14,390 nt of DNA, taken from assembly GCA_001800015.1 (NCBI GenBank), contig MGUO01000296.1, forward strand, positions 1 to 14,390. The letters run 5' to 3'. Shown here one piece after another: positions 5,484 to 12,207 of this stretch; the first letter of the stretch is position 1, and each line of letters begins with the position of its first letter. The notes beneath the pieces were generated by a model. That model ran no database searches and was not told the DNA's origin. It saw nothing but the letters and a program-made list of their open reading frames with translations. This DNA is from Elusimicrobia bacterium RIFCSPHIGHO2_02_FULL_57_9. GTDB taxonomy: Bacteria > Elusimicrobiota > Elusimicrobia > UBA1565 > UBA9628. The position numbers were made by a program, and so were the translations under genes.

Positions 5484-6262
5484 CAGCCGACCTCGCTCGG
5501 AGCTTTAAAGTGGATGATGCGCAGGAAAGAAGCCTGCTTGAGGCTGTCGCCGCCGACCAGGGCGCCGTCGATATCGGGCCGGGCCATCAAGGCGTCGACG
5601 TTCTCGGCCTTGACCGAGCCTCCGTAAAGCAGGCGCAGGCCCGCAGCCAACTGCGGGCTGTAAAGCCGGGCCACGGTTTTGCGGATAAAGAGATGGGATT
5701 GCTGAGCCTGGTCGGGGGTCGCGGTTTTTCCCGTGCCGATGGCCCAGACCGGTTCGTAGGCTATGACCAATTGCGCCAGCTGTGCTGGCGCGAACTCCTT
5801 CAAACCACCCTCGAGTTGTGTCTGCAAAACCCGATAGGTCTTCTGCTCTTCCCTTTCATCCAGAGTTTCTCCCACGCACATGATTGGGGCCAGACCCACG
5901 CCCAAGGCGGCCTTTATTTTTTTCTGGACCTGCCAGTCGGCTTCGCCGAAAAGCCTCCGGCGCTCGGAGTGGCCGATGATGACATAACGGCAGCCGCAAT
6001 CGCCTAATTGCGGCGCTGAAATCTCGCCGGTGAAAGCCCCCTGCGCCTCCCAGCAAACATCCTGCGCGCCCAAACGGACAACGCTTCCCTTGAGGATTTC
6101 CCCCACCACCGTTAGGGCCGTGAAGGGGGGGCACAGAACGACTTCAGCCGGAGCCGCGCCGGACCCGTCTTTGATCGCTTTGGCTAAATTGACCGATTCG
6201 GCCAGATTCAAATGCATTTTCCAGTTGCCCGCGATCAAGGGCCGTCGTGAAGGAGAACTCAT
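5483..6262 (-). CDS. tpiA: Triose-phosphate isomerase, first gene of the microcompartment operon
   Basis: A 259-residue TIM, which interconverts glyceraldehyde-3-phosphate and dihydroxyacetone phosphate. Catalytic residues are in place: Lys15 in GNWKM, His98 in IIGHSERR and Glu170 in AYEPVWAIGTGKTAT. LLYGGSVK (211-218) is conserved. The phosphate-binding loop reads LVGGDSL where LVGGASL is usual, an Ala-to-Asp change close to the phosphate. The ATG at 6262 places the start nine codons before GNWKM, as expected. A GTG at 6295 would add 11 residues and put the upstream palindrome inside the gene, so I reject it, although no good Shine-Dalgarno precedes 6262. As first gene after the operon promoter, overlapping pduL by one base, it probably drains the triose phosphate released by DeoC. 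It has no encapsulation helix, so it is probably cytosolic. A separate glycolytic tpiA may exist elsewhere. Confidence 0.96.
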   Translation of the reverse strand: MSSPSRRPLIAGNWKMHLNLAESVNLAKAIKDGSGAAPAEVVLCPPFTALTVVGEILKGSVVRLGAQDVCWEAQGAFTGEISAPQLGDCGCRYVIIGHSERRRLFGEADWQVQKKIKAALGVGLAPIMCVGETLDEREEQKTYRVLQTQLEGGLKEFAPAQLAQLVIAYEPVWAIGTGKTATPDQAQQSHLFIRKTVARLYSPQLAAGLRLLYGGSVKAENVDALMARPDIDGALVGGDSLKQASFLRIIHFKAPSEVG

Positions 6263-6276
6263 GTTTTTAAGGTTTC

Positions 6277-6293
6277 GTGGCCATTTTGGCCAC
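6277..6293. promoter_or_regulatory. 17-bp palindrome in the operon leader, candidate operator
   Basis: GTGGCCA-TTT-TGGCCAC is a perfect inverted repeat with 7-bp arms and a 3-base centre. It lies about 18-34 bp downstream of the -10 box of the microcompartment promoter and about 15 bp before the tpiA start. The position suits a repressor operator or an mRNA leader hairpin. No U-tract follows, so it is not a standard terminator. I cannot assign it to a regulator family, and no regulator gene is in the window. Confidence 0.55.
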
Positions 6294-6310
6294 ACTTTCG
6301 AATTCCCGAC

Positions 6311-6339
6311 ATTCTACCGCATAAACCCGGGCCTGTCAA
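6311..6339 (-). promoter_or_regulatory. Near-consensus sigma70 promoter of the microcompartment operon
   Basis: On the minus strand, TTGACA (6339-6334, perfect -35) is followed by 17 bp and TAGAAT (6316-6311, five of six matches to the -10). Transcription should start near 6304, giving a leader of about 42 nt to the tpiA ATG. The -35 begins only a few bases after the stop codon of the upstream acid phosphatase gene. The compartment genes therefore have their own promoter, though read-through from upstream is also possible because no terminator intervenes. Confidence 0.8.
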
Positions 6340-6342
6340 TCA

Positions 6343-6939
6343 TTAATACTGGGACAAAGGAAGCACCCATTCGCCCATGGCTTTGGGATGGTAATCGTTT
6401 TTATGCATCGACCGGCGGCTTCTTTTGATCCGGACCGGGAAAACCTTTGCCTTGCGCGCCTGCGCAATGTCGGAATCGCTGTCGCCGAAATAAAGCACGT
6501 AATTGCCGTTTTGAAGCTGGGCATGTTTGGCCGCCTGATCAGCCACGAAAATAAAGCCGCCGCGCGCGATTAAATGCCGCCATTCCTTGCGCAGACCGCC
6601 GGCGTCGATTTCCGGCCGGGTGGTCATGATAGAGACTCGGAAACCGCAGACCCGGAAAATCCAAGCCAGGCCGTAGGCCACCAGCTTGGGTTTTTCCAGA
6701 TCATAAGACTGATTGACCACGGACCAAAATCCCGGGGAATACGGCTGGGAGCCGTGGGCAAAGGCCTTTTGATAGGCGGCGGCCGATAAAACCAAGGTGT
6801 CGTCATAGTCAAAAGCCACGGCCAGCCGGGAAATGGTGGTCACGCTGAAAACCAGCCCCCATACGCACAAAGCGCCGAGCACCATCTTGGTGCGCCCCAG
6901 CCAATGCCCTACCCAATCCCTGACGTTCTTAAGCTTCAC
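6343..6939 (-). CDS. Class B (AphA-like) HAD acid phosphatase, membrane-anchored or exported
   Basis: A 198-residue HAD-superfamily phosphatase that resembles periplasmic class B acid phosphatase AphA, an enzyme that dephosphorylates nucleotides. Motif I is F-D44-Y-D46-D47-T (the DDDD type with two acidic residues after the nucleophile spacing), then a SPGFW segment as in AphA, motif II SIMTTRP (103-109), and motif IV YFGDSDSDIAQAR (150-162). The C-terminal half also follows AphA (pattern FGDSD-D-I-x-A-R, ending in SxY). Residues 17-40 are hydrophobic after a basic N-terminus, consistent with a signal anchor. The GTG start at 6939 has AGGAGG 5 nt upstream and lies one base after the 5'-nucleotidase stop, so the two are translationally coupled. 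The substrate is inferred to be nucleoside monophosphates or similar esters. Confidence 0.85.
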   Translation of the reverse strand: MKLKNVRDWVGHWLGRTKMVLGALCVWGLVFSVTTISRLAVAFDYDDTLVLSAAAYQKAFAHGSQPYSPGFWSVVNQSYDLEKPKLVAYGLAWIFRVCGFRVSIMTTRPEIDAGGLRKEWRHLIARGGFIFVADQAAKHAQLQNGNYVLYFGDSDSDIAQARKAKVFPVRIKRSRRSMHKNDYHPKAMGEWVLPLSQY

Positions 6940-6940
6940 T

Positions 6941-8455
6941 CTACCCTCCTCTCGCCCCAGGCCTCATGCGCCCGCTTGCGGGCGGCTTAATCAAGGCCTG
7001 CTTCTCGGCGCACTCGCGCAAAACGTCGCGCATTAAAGTTCCGGTGAAATCCTTTTTTTCCGCACGGCTGAAGGGGGAGTAGCCGTCGCCTCCTTCAACC
7101 AAAAAATCCAGCGTGGCTACCGTGTAGGAAGCCTCGTCGTCCAACGGCTTGGAGCCGACAAAAACCGAAGACGTTTGCGCCTTGTCCCGATTATAGAAAA
7201 AGCTGATGCCCGAGACCTGCAGCATTTGAAGGCCTTTGCCCGTGCCATGATTAATCGCATCGCGAATTAGACGCCCTTTCATGGTGAGCTTAACCACGCG
7301 ATTATCGAAGGGCATGATGTTGAAAATTTCCCGCGGAGTCAGCGGGCCGCCGTCCATGTCCGCGCGGATGCCGCCCCCATTTTGAACGGCGATGTCCGTC
7401 CCGGCCCATTGCCTGGCGCAATCGGTCATCCAACTGCCCAAGGCCGATTCGTTGTCGCGGCTGCGCCTAAGCGCAACAGCGGCCGTGGCGATGACGGCGT
7501 CATAAAGGCGGCCCACGCCTCGCTCGTGCCTTTGGACCACCGCGAGGACCTCCGGATCTTCTCCGACCTTTTTCACCCAGAGATCGACAAGCTCCCCGCT
7601 GGACCAAATCACCCTTTTTTCGCGCCGGTCAATTTCCAAAACGACCCGGCCGACCGAACTCAAGGCGGTGCCGGCCTGAACAATGAGAGTTCCGTAGTTC
7701 GCATCGCGAAGCGGATCCTTGACCGGGGTATGGGTGTGGCCGCCGACGATCAAATCTATCCCCTTTACTTCGCCGGCCAAGGTTTGGTCCCCCTCAAATG
7801 GAGCCAAACCCTGGCTTTCAAAGCCGACATGCGTGAGCGCGATAATGACATGAGCCCCTTGCTCCCGCAAAGCCTTGACCACGTCTTTGGCTTCATCGAG
7901 CTCGCGGCGGAATTTAAGCCCGGTGTAATTGTCCGGAAAGGCAAGGCTCGGCATCTTGGCCGTCAACAAGCCGAATATCCCGATCTTGATTCCGGCTACT
8001 TCCTTAATGATCCAGGGCCGCAGATAATCGACGCGCTTGCCGCCCTTGACGCGGTATATATTGGCTCCGAGCGCCGGCATTTTAAGCCCCTTGACCAAGG
8101 TCTTAAGCCGGGCCTCGCCAAAATCGAAGTCATGGTTGCCCACGGCCACGGCGTCATAGCCCACCGCGTTGAATACATCGATCAGGGATTGCCCCCGGGA
8201 TAAATTGCCCTCGGGGGTGCCCTGAAACCAATCGCCGGCGTCCAAAATCAGCTTGGGGTTTTTGTCCTGCTTGATCAGGCTTGCCATCGCGGCCGCGCCG
8301 CCGATTTTGCGCTTGGGCTCTTCATCATGAGCGGCCGGCCGGGACATGATCCCGCCGTGGATATCGTTGGTGTGATAGACTGAAATCTTGAGATTTTCCG
8401 CGCCGGAGGCGCCGGCAAGAAAAACAAGAAGAGCGGCGGTTTTAAAAAATCTCAT
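6941..8455 (-). CDS. Exported 5'-nucleotidase (UshA/NT5E type)
   Basis: A 504-residue exported two-domain 5'-nucleotidase, which releases phosphate and a nucleoside from nucleotides outside the cytoplasm. A signal peptide (residues 1-19, cleavage likely after SGA) precedes the metallophosphatase domain (about 22-280). Its dimetal ligands are all seen: D31-x-H33, D75 in DAGDWFQGT, N107-H108-D109, H209 in THVGF, and H240-x-H242 in GGHTH. The C-terminal substrate domain (about 315-480) has NGGGIR (359-364), NIMPFDN and FLVEGGDGY (451-459), which holds aromatic base-stacking residues in the family. A 2',3'-cyclic phosphodiesterase activity is also possible. The ATG overlaps the stop of the DUF47-like gene (ATGA), and the acid phosphatase follows one base after its stop. 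It may feed nucleosides to the downstream sugar-phosphate pathway. Confidence 0.95.
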   Translation of the reverse strand: MRFFKTAALLVFLAGASGAENLKISVYHTNDIHGGIMSRPAAHDEEPKRKIGGAAAMASLIKQDKNPKLILDAGDWFQGTPEGNLSRGQSLIDVFNAVGYDAVAVGNHDFDFGEARLKTLVKGLKMPALGANIYRVKGGKRVDYLRPWIIKEVAGIKIGIFGLLTAKMPSLAFPDNYTGLKFRRELDEAKDVVKALREQGAHVIIALTHVGFESQGLAPFEGDQTLAGEVKGIDLIVGGHTHTPVKDPLRDANYGTLIVQAGTALSSVGRVVLEIDRREKRVIWSSGELVDLWVKKVGEDPEVLAVVQRHERGVGRLYDAVIATAAVALRRSRDNESALGSWMTDCARQWAGTDIAVQNGGGIRADMDGGPLTPREIFNIMPFDNRVVKLTMKGRLIRDAINHGTGKGLQMLQVSGISFFYNRDKAQTSSVFVGSKPLDDEASYTVATLDFLVEGGDGYSPFSRAEKKDFTGTLMRDVLRECAEKQALIKPPASGRMRPGARGG

Positions 8456-9009
8456 ATCACGGCCAGCAGTTCGCCAAGCCGGTCCGCGGCCTTTTGCGCG
8501 GCCTCGGCTGATTGCGAGAAACGGCGGTAAATGGCACCCGTTTTAAGCCCTTTGACCACTTCGCTATCGAACAACAAATCGGCCCTGGCCTTGCGGTAAA
8601 GCCGCTCGACCTCCAGGGCCCGGCCCTTGGCCTTAAGCAGGTGGGGCTCGGTCTGCGAACCCCGGTTCAACGCTTCCAAGGCCGCGCCGATCTCTTCAGC
8701 CGCTCCAACCACGCCGCGCGCCATTTCGGTCAGAAACCGGCCGCCCTCCACCGCCAAACGCCCGGCCTCGTCAACCGCCCAGCCGGCCTCGTCGGCCAAA
8801 TCCGAGAGCCCGCGCGAAACAGCCAGCCAATCCTCGCGGCGCGGGCTATTATGGGCCTTTACCGCCGCGGCCCGGTTTTTGACTTCTTCCCGCGCCTTTT
8901 TCACGGCCTCGGCCGAGCCGGGCTTTTCAAAAAAATTCAGAACCACCCGGGCCAATAGAACCGCCGAACCGGCCTGCTGAAGCAATGGCTCGGGAACCTT
9001 AAAAGGCAC
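8452..9009 (-). CDS. DUF47/PhoU-like all-helical protein
   Basis: A 185-residue, Ala-, Glu- and Arg-rich protein that should be entirely alpha-helical. Two segments recall DUF47 (PhoU-like) proteins: SPRREDWLAVSRGLSDLADE (55-74), like the REDI-x2-L-x3-LDDI-D motif, and EVERLYRKARADLLFDSE with KTGAIYRRF (133-163), like the E-x-DR-x-YR...K-x2-EIY block. DUF47 proteins usually accompany PiT-type phosphate permeases; none is seen here. Instead the gene is fused by an ATGA overlap to two phosphate-releasing enzymes, which supports a phosphate theme. It is slightly short for the family. Start GTG 9009 lacks a Shine-Dalgarno sequence; an extended -10 box directly upstream suggests leaderless transcription. 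Assignment is from motif resemblance only; a generic coiled-coil protein remains possible. Confidence 0.72.
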   Translation of the reverse strand: MPFKVPEPLLQQAGSAVLLARVVLNFFEKPGSAEAVKKAREEVKNRAAAVKAHNSPRREDWLAVSRGLSDLADEAGWAVDEAGRLAVEGGRFLTEMARGVVGAAEEIGAALEALNRGSQTEPHLLKAKGRALEVERLYRKARADLLFDSEVVKGLKTGAIYRRFSQSAEAAQKAADRLGELLAVI

Positions 9010-9014
9010 GACTA

Positions 9015-9023
9015 TTTATAGCA
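9015..9023 (-). promoter_or_regulatory. Possible extended -10 promoter for the phosphate/nucleotide block
   Basis: TGC-TATAAA on the minus strand fits an extended -10 element (TGn-TATAAT with one mismatch) in the 17-bp gap between the methyltransferase stop and the GTG of the DUF47-like gene. No -35 match is seen at 16-18 bp. Transcription would begin at or next to the start codon, giving a leaderless message, which agrees with the missing Shine-Dalgarno sequence. Confidence 0.3.
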
Positions 9024-9026
9024 ATT

Positions 9027-9656
9027 TTAGGAAGGGGCGCTCTCGAGAACCGATAAGAGACAGCGCACCGCCCCCGAGGAGACGGCAACGATTTCTTCGT
9101 GAGTCAGCTCGAGCCCTAAGTTTTGAAAACGCTCCCGGAAGCCCCGGCGATGGGCCCCCTCCCGCTCCCCCGCGAAGCCATGCGCCAGAATCAAGCGGCC
9201 GCCGGGGTTGAGCCAAGAGGTGATGCGCGGAAAGACTCGCTCAAAGGACGCCCGCACTAAAGGCTTGTCTATATAGTAAAGCACGTCGCCCAGCACAATG
9301 AGATCATACGTTTGCCCGGCAGGCGACCACTCGCGGATATCCCCCTCTATAAATTGCACGGGCCTGCCGTTAAGCCTGCGCCGTCCGCGCTCGAGAGCCA
9401 CGGGTGAAATGTCGAGGGCGGTAACGGCATCGGCCAAGCCCGCCAGCTTTTCCGTGAACAGACCCTCGGCGCAGCCGATTTCCAAGGCGCGGCCATAGCG
9501 GTGTTGCGACGCGGCCTTTTCCATGGCGGCCAAGCGGGAAAGCTCATATTCGCAACGGCTATAGCTAAAGGGATCTTCCCCTCGCGAAAAAACCCGGTCC
9601 ATCTTGCTTTTGGTCTTGCCGCGATGCCACCATAAAAGAATCGAGTCCAGAAGCAT
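9027..9656 (-). CDS. SAM-dependent methyltransferase (NodS-like, class I)
   Basis: A 209-residue class I S-adenosylmethionine methyltransferase. Motif I is ALEIGCAEGLFTEKLA (57-72). The acidic residue ending strand 2 is in TALDISPVALERGRRRL (79-95), motif II is FIEGDIREW, and motif IV is YDLIVLGDVLYYIDKP (117-132), followed by LNPGGRLILAHG. The combination GCAEG...LDISP.AL.R.R...GDI.EW...DLIV.DVLYY is typical of NodS-type N-methyltransferases, but the substrate of such bacterial homologues is usually unknown. It begins directly after the asnB stop (TAG-ATG) with AAGGCGG upstream, so it is probably co-translated with that amidotransferase. Together they could modify a cell-surface sugar or a small molecule. 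A later in-frame Met19 is a less likely start. Confidence 0.88.
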   Translation of the reverse strand: MLLDSILLWWHRGKTKSKMDRVFSRGEDPFSYSRCEYELSRLAAMEKAASQHRYGRALEIGCAEGLFTEKLAGLADAVTALDISPVALERGRRRLNGRPVQFIEGDIREWSPAGQTYDLIVLGDVLYYIDKPLVRASFERVFPRITSWLNPGGRLILAHGFAGEREGAHRRGFRERFQNLGLELTHEEIVAVSSGAVRCLLSVLESAPS

Positions 9657-11540
9657 CTAATGGGCCGCCTTTTGGCGCTTAAGGGACTTCAGCCAAAGAC
9701 CCAGGATCACGACGCGGAAAAACAGGCCCGCGTCAACCGCAGCGCTGCCCCGCACCAGCTCTTCGCGAAGCAAGCGCAAACGGTCCATATCGAAGAGCCG
9801 CCGTGAGTCAAGGTCGCCGTCCGAAAGCAAGGCTTCTATGGCGGCATTATCGGGCGAGCGCACCCAGGCTTCCCAAGGAACGATAAATCCGTGTTTGCGC
9901 CTCCACACGATATAGCGAGGCAGATATTTTTGCGCGACCTTGCGCAGCAGATATTTCCCCTTGAAGTGCCGGATCTTAAAAGAGGACGGCAGGGCGGCGG
10001 CGTATTCCACCACGGGTTTGTTTAAAAACGGGACCCTGGCCTCCAACGAAGCCTTCATGGCGGATTTATCCACCTTCATCAGCAGCGAATCGCAAAGCAC
10101 GGTCTTCAAGTCAAAAGCGAGGGCGTCATTAAGAGAAAGGCCCTTTCGCCCGGCGGGTCTTTCATCGGCCTCTAAATCCTTAAGCCATTCCAAGGGATCG
10201 GCCTGTCGGGAATTTTCCTCGAAATCAGGATGCAATACTTGTTTGAGCTGCCCGGGGGAGCAGGAAGCCGTGGCCTCGGACCACTGCCGCGCGTCGGCCA
10301 TGGGAAGGCTGGCAAAAACCGCGCCCTTGCCCAGGCATCTGGCCAGCGGCGCGGCCAGATGCCGCCCCCACGGTGGCAGCCGATTGAGCCTCTCGTTAAC
10401 CCAGGCCGCCTTGTAGCGGTTGTAGCCGGCGAAAAGCTCATCGGCTCCTTCGCCGGTCAAAACCACTTTGACACGACGGCGCGCGAACTCCGAGAGCAAA
10501 AATGTGGGCAGAATGGCCGAGTCCGCGATGGGCTCGTCCAGAAGAGCGATTGACCGCTCGAGTTCGTTGAGGATATCGGCGGGCAGCATCAGTTCGTGAT
10601 GCTCCGTGCCCAGATGGCGCGCCGCGCGGTGGGCATGGGCCGATTCATCCACGCCCGAAGCGGCACCCTGGAAGCCCACGGAAAAGGTTTGCACCTTGCG
10701 CGAGGGCGAATGCCGGACCATATAGGCCGCGATCAGGCTGGAATCAACGCCTCCGCTTAAAAAAGCGCCCACGGGCACGTCGGAGAGCATGGCCCCGCGC
10801 ACGGACTCGGACAAGAGCTCATCCAAGCGGTCCACGTTTTCCGATAAGGAACCGGAAAAATCCGGCTGCTCCCGCGGCAGCCGCCAAAAAGGCTCAAGCT
10901 TAAGACCGTCTTCGTTGAATCTGAGCCAATGGCCCGGGGGAACTTTAAGCGCCTGGCGCAAAATACTGCGCGGACCGTGAACCTTGCCGGAAACCAGATA
11001 ATCCACCACGCCGTCGTGATCCAGGCAGTCGTCCAGGCCTCCGGCCAGAAGCGAGCGCAGTTCCGACGAGAATTTAAGCGAGCGGCCGTCAAAAGAATAG
11101 TAGAGCGGCTTAATGCCGACCGGGTCGCGGGCCAGTATCAGTTCGCCGCGCTTCTTATCCCATAACGCCGCGGCGAACATTCCGTCAAGGCGCTTAAAGG
11201 CCTGTGGCCCATCGGCGGCGTAAAGACGCAGGATGGTTTCGGTATCGGAGCGCGTTTTAAAGCGCGTTCCCCGGGCTTCCAGCTCGGCCCTGAGCTGCGG
11301 ATGATTGTAAATTTCGCCGTTGAAGACCAGGGCAACGCCGCCGTCTTCCGTGGCCATGGGCTGATGCCCGCCTTGAATGTCGATGATGGAAAGACGGCGA
11401 AAGCCGAAAGAGACCGGGCCCTCTTGATACTCGCCCTCGTCATCGGGGCCGCGGTGTTCCAGGGCCCGGCGCATGCGCCGCACCGGCGCAAGGCCGGGCG
11501 TCGCGCCGTCCGCGTTATAAACGCCGCAGATTCCGCACAC
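9657..11540 (-). CDS. asnB: Glutamine-hydrolysing asparagine synthase / amidotransferase
   Basis: A 627-residue AsnB-type enzyme that uses glutamine and ATP to amidate a carboxylate, aspartate in the standard case. The glutaminase domain needs Cys as first residue after Met. I therefore place the start at GTG 11540-11538, giving M-CGICGVY, with AGGGAG 8 nt upstream; the frame is open further (to 11618), but that would bury the nucleophile. Other marks are HRGPDDEG, RRLSIID (48-54), FNGEIYNH (73-80), and the synthetase PP-loop LSGGVDSS (261-268), then LTGEGADELFAGYNRYK and EARVPFLNKP. Length and architecture also fit the AsnB-like amidotransferases of surface-polysaccharide clusters, so the acceptor may not be aspartate. 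It overlaps the upstream DUF72 gene by 26 bp and abuts the methyltransferase. Confidence 0.95.
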   Translation of the reverse strand: MCGICGVYNADGATPGLAPVRRMRRALEHRGPDDEGEYQEGPVSFGFRRLSIIDIQGGHQPMATEDGGVALVFNGEIYNHPQLRAELEARGTRFKTRSDTETILRLYAADGPQAFKRLDGMFAAALWDKKRGELILARDPVGIKPLYYSFDGRSLKFSSELRSLLAGGLDDCLDHDGVVDYLVSGKVHGPRSILRQALKVPPGHWLRFNEDGLKLEPFWRLPREQPDFSGSLSENVDRLDELLSESVRGAMLSDVPVGAFLSGGVDSSLIAAYMVRHSPSRKVQTFSVGFQGAASGVDESAHAHRAARHLGTEHHELMLPADILNELERSIALLDEPIADSAILPTFLLSEFARRRVKVVLTGEGADELFAGYNRYKAAWVNERLNRLPPWGRHLAAPLARCLGKGAVFASLPMADARQWSEATASCSPGQLKQVLHPDFEENSRQADPLEWLKDLEADERPAGRKGLSLNDALAFDLKTVLCDSLLMKVDKSAMKASLEARVPFLNKPVVEYAAALPSSFKIRHFKGKYLLRKVAQKYLPRYIVWRRKHGFIVPWEAWVRSPDNAAIEALLSDGDLDSRRLFDMDRLRLLREELVRGSAAVDAGLFFRVVILGLWLKSLKRQKAAH

Positions 11541-12201
11541 TGGGCACGCTCCCTTGATTGATGAGGGCTTCGAAACGCCGGGCGTCGCGCCAGGCATTGG
11601 CAGAAGTGAAGAATACATAGGAAGGAAGCGATCCGCAGCGCCTATGGATTTCCTTCATCTCGGCGTCGTTATAAGCGCCCCCGCAAGGCGCGGGCAAACG
11701 GAAATAATTGATGGTTTTGTCAGGAATCACGACCGCCTCCAAGGGATTGACGGCCTGGATCAGCCCCAGATCGCAGCTCACTTTATTAACCAAATGCTGC
11801 TCCCATCTGCCGCGCGGCTGCCATACCAAGCTCAGGCTGTTGCGCCGGATGGACTTGAAAAACCGGTACATATCGCGCAAATGATTGGCGTCTGGATAGA
11901 AACTTGCGGGCGTCTCAAAAACCACGAAACGCGCCTTCATGGACTCTGCCACGCAGCGCGTTTGGTCCCAGGCCAATTCCGTTTTAATGCCGGACCTGAA
12001 ATGGCCGGCGGGAGGATGGGTGATTTCGCGCCAAGCGCGCATCGAAAATTCAAAGCCGTGCGGGGCTCGCCGCCTCCAGTTTTCCGCGGTGGCCAAGCGG
12101 GGCAGGCTCTGAAAGGTCGCCCCGATTTCCACGGCCTTGAAAGTTTGAAAATATTTGGCTTGGCTGACTGGGAAGCCGCCGCAGCCCGTTCTTTGAAACA
12201 T
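11515..12201 (-). CDS. DUF72 family protein
   Basis: A 228-residue member of DUF72 (YecE-like, TIM-barrel fold, function unknown). Evidence includes the GCGGFPVSQAKYFQTFKAVEI opening, the TFQSLP...ENWRRRAPHGFEFSMRAWREITH block, VVFETPASFYPD, LVWQPRGRW, and NYFRLP followed by the late YVFFTSANAWRDARRFEAL segment. The last is typical of the family's YRLHG...YVMFNN...ALRF end. The start is ATG 12201-12199, six bases after the stop of the upstream membrane-protein gene, with only a weak AGGG nearby. The first residues before GCGGF are as expected for a complete protein. Its 3' end overlaps asnB by 26 bp, so the two are expressed together, but no functional link between DUF72 and AsnB is known to me. 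Confidence 0.88.
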   Translation of the reverse strand: MFQRTGCGGFPVSQAKYFQTFKAVEIGATFQSLPRLATAENWRRRAPHGFEFSMRAWREITHPPAGHFRSGIKTELAWDQTRCVAESMKARFVVFETPASFYPDANHLRDMYRFFKSIRRNSLSLVWQPRGRWEQHLVNKVSCDLGLIQAVNPLEAVVIPDKTINYFRLPAPCGGAYNDAEMKEIHRRCGSLPSYVFFTSANAWRDARRFEALINQGSVPSVRNLRRL

Positions 12202-12207
12202 CAGGCC

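Noticed and set aside
6277..6293. Palindrome taken as a terminator of the upstream phosphatase gene
   Set aside because: It lies downstream of a near-consensus promoter, is followed by CGAAACC with no U-run, and so fits an operator or leader hairpin better.
7382..8203. 273-codon plus-strand frame opposite the 5'-nucleotidase
   Set aside because: Fully antisense to a gene whose metal-binding motifs are all intact. No domain or start signal supports it.
11541..11618. Longer asnB start at 11618
   Set aside because: It would place 26 residues before the Cys that must be the N-terminal nucleophile. GTG 11540 gives M-CGICG and has a good ribosome binding site.
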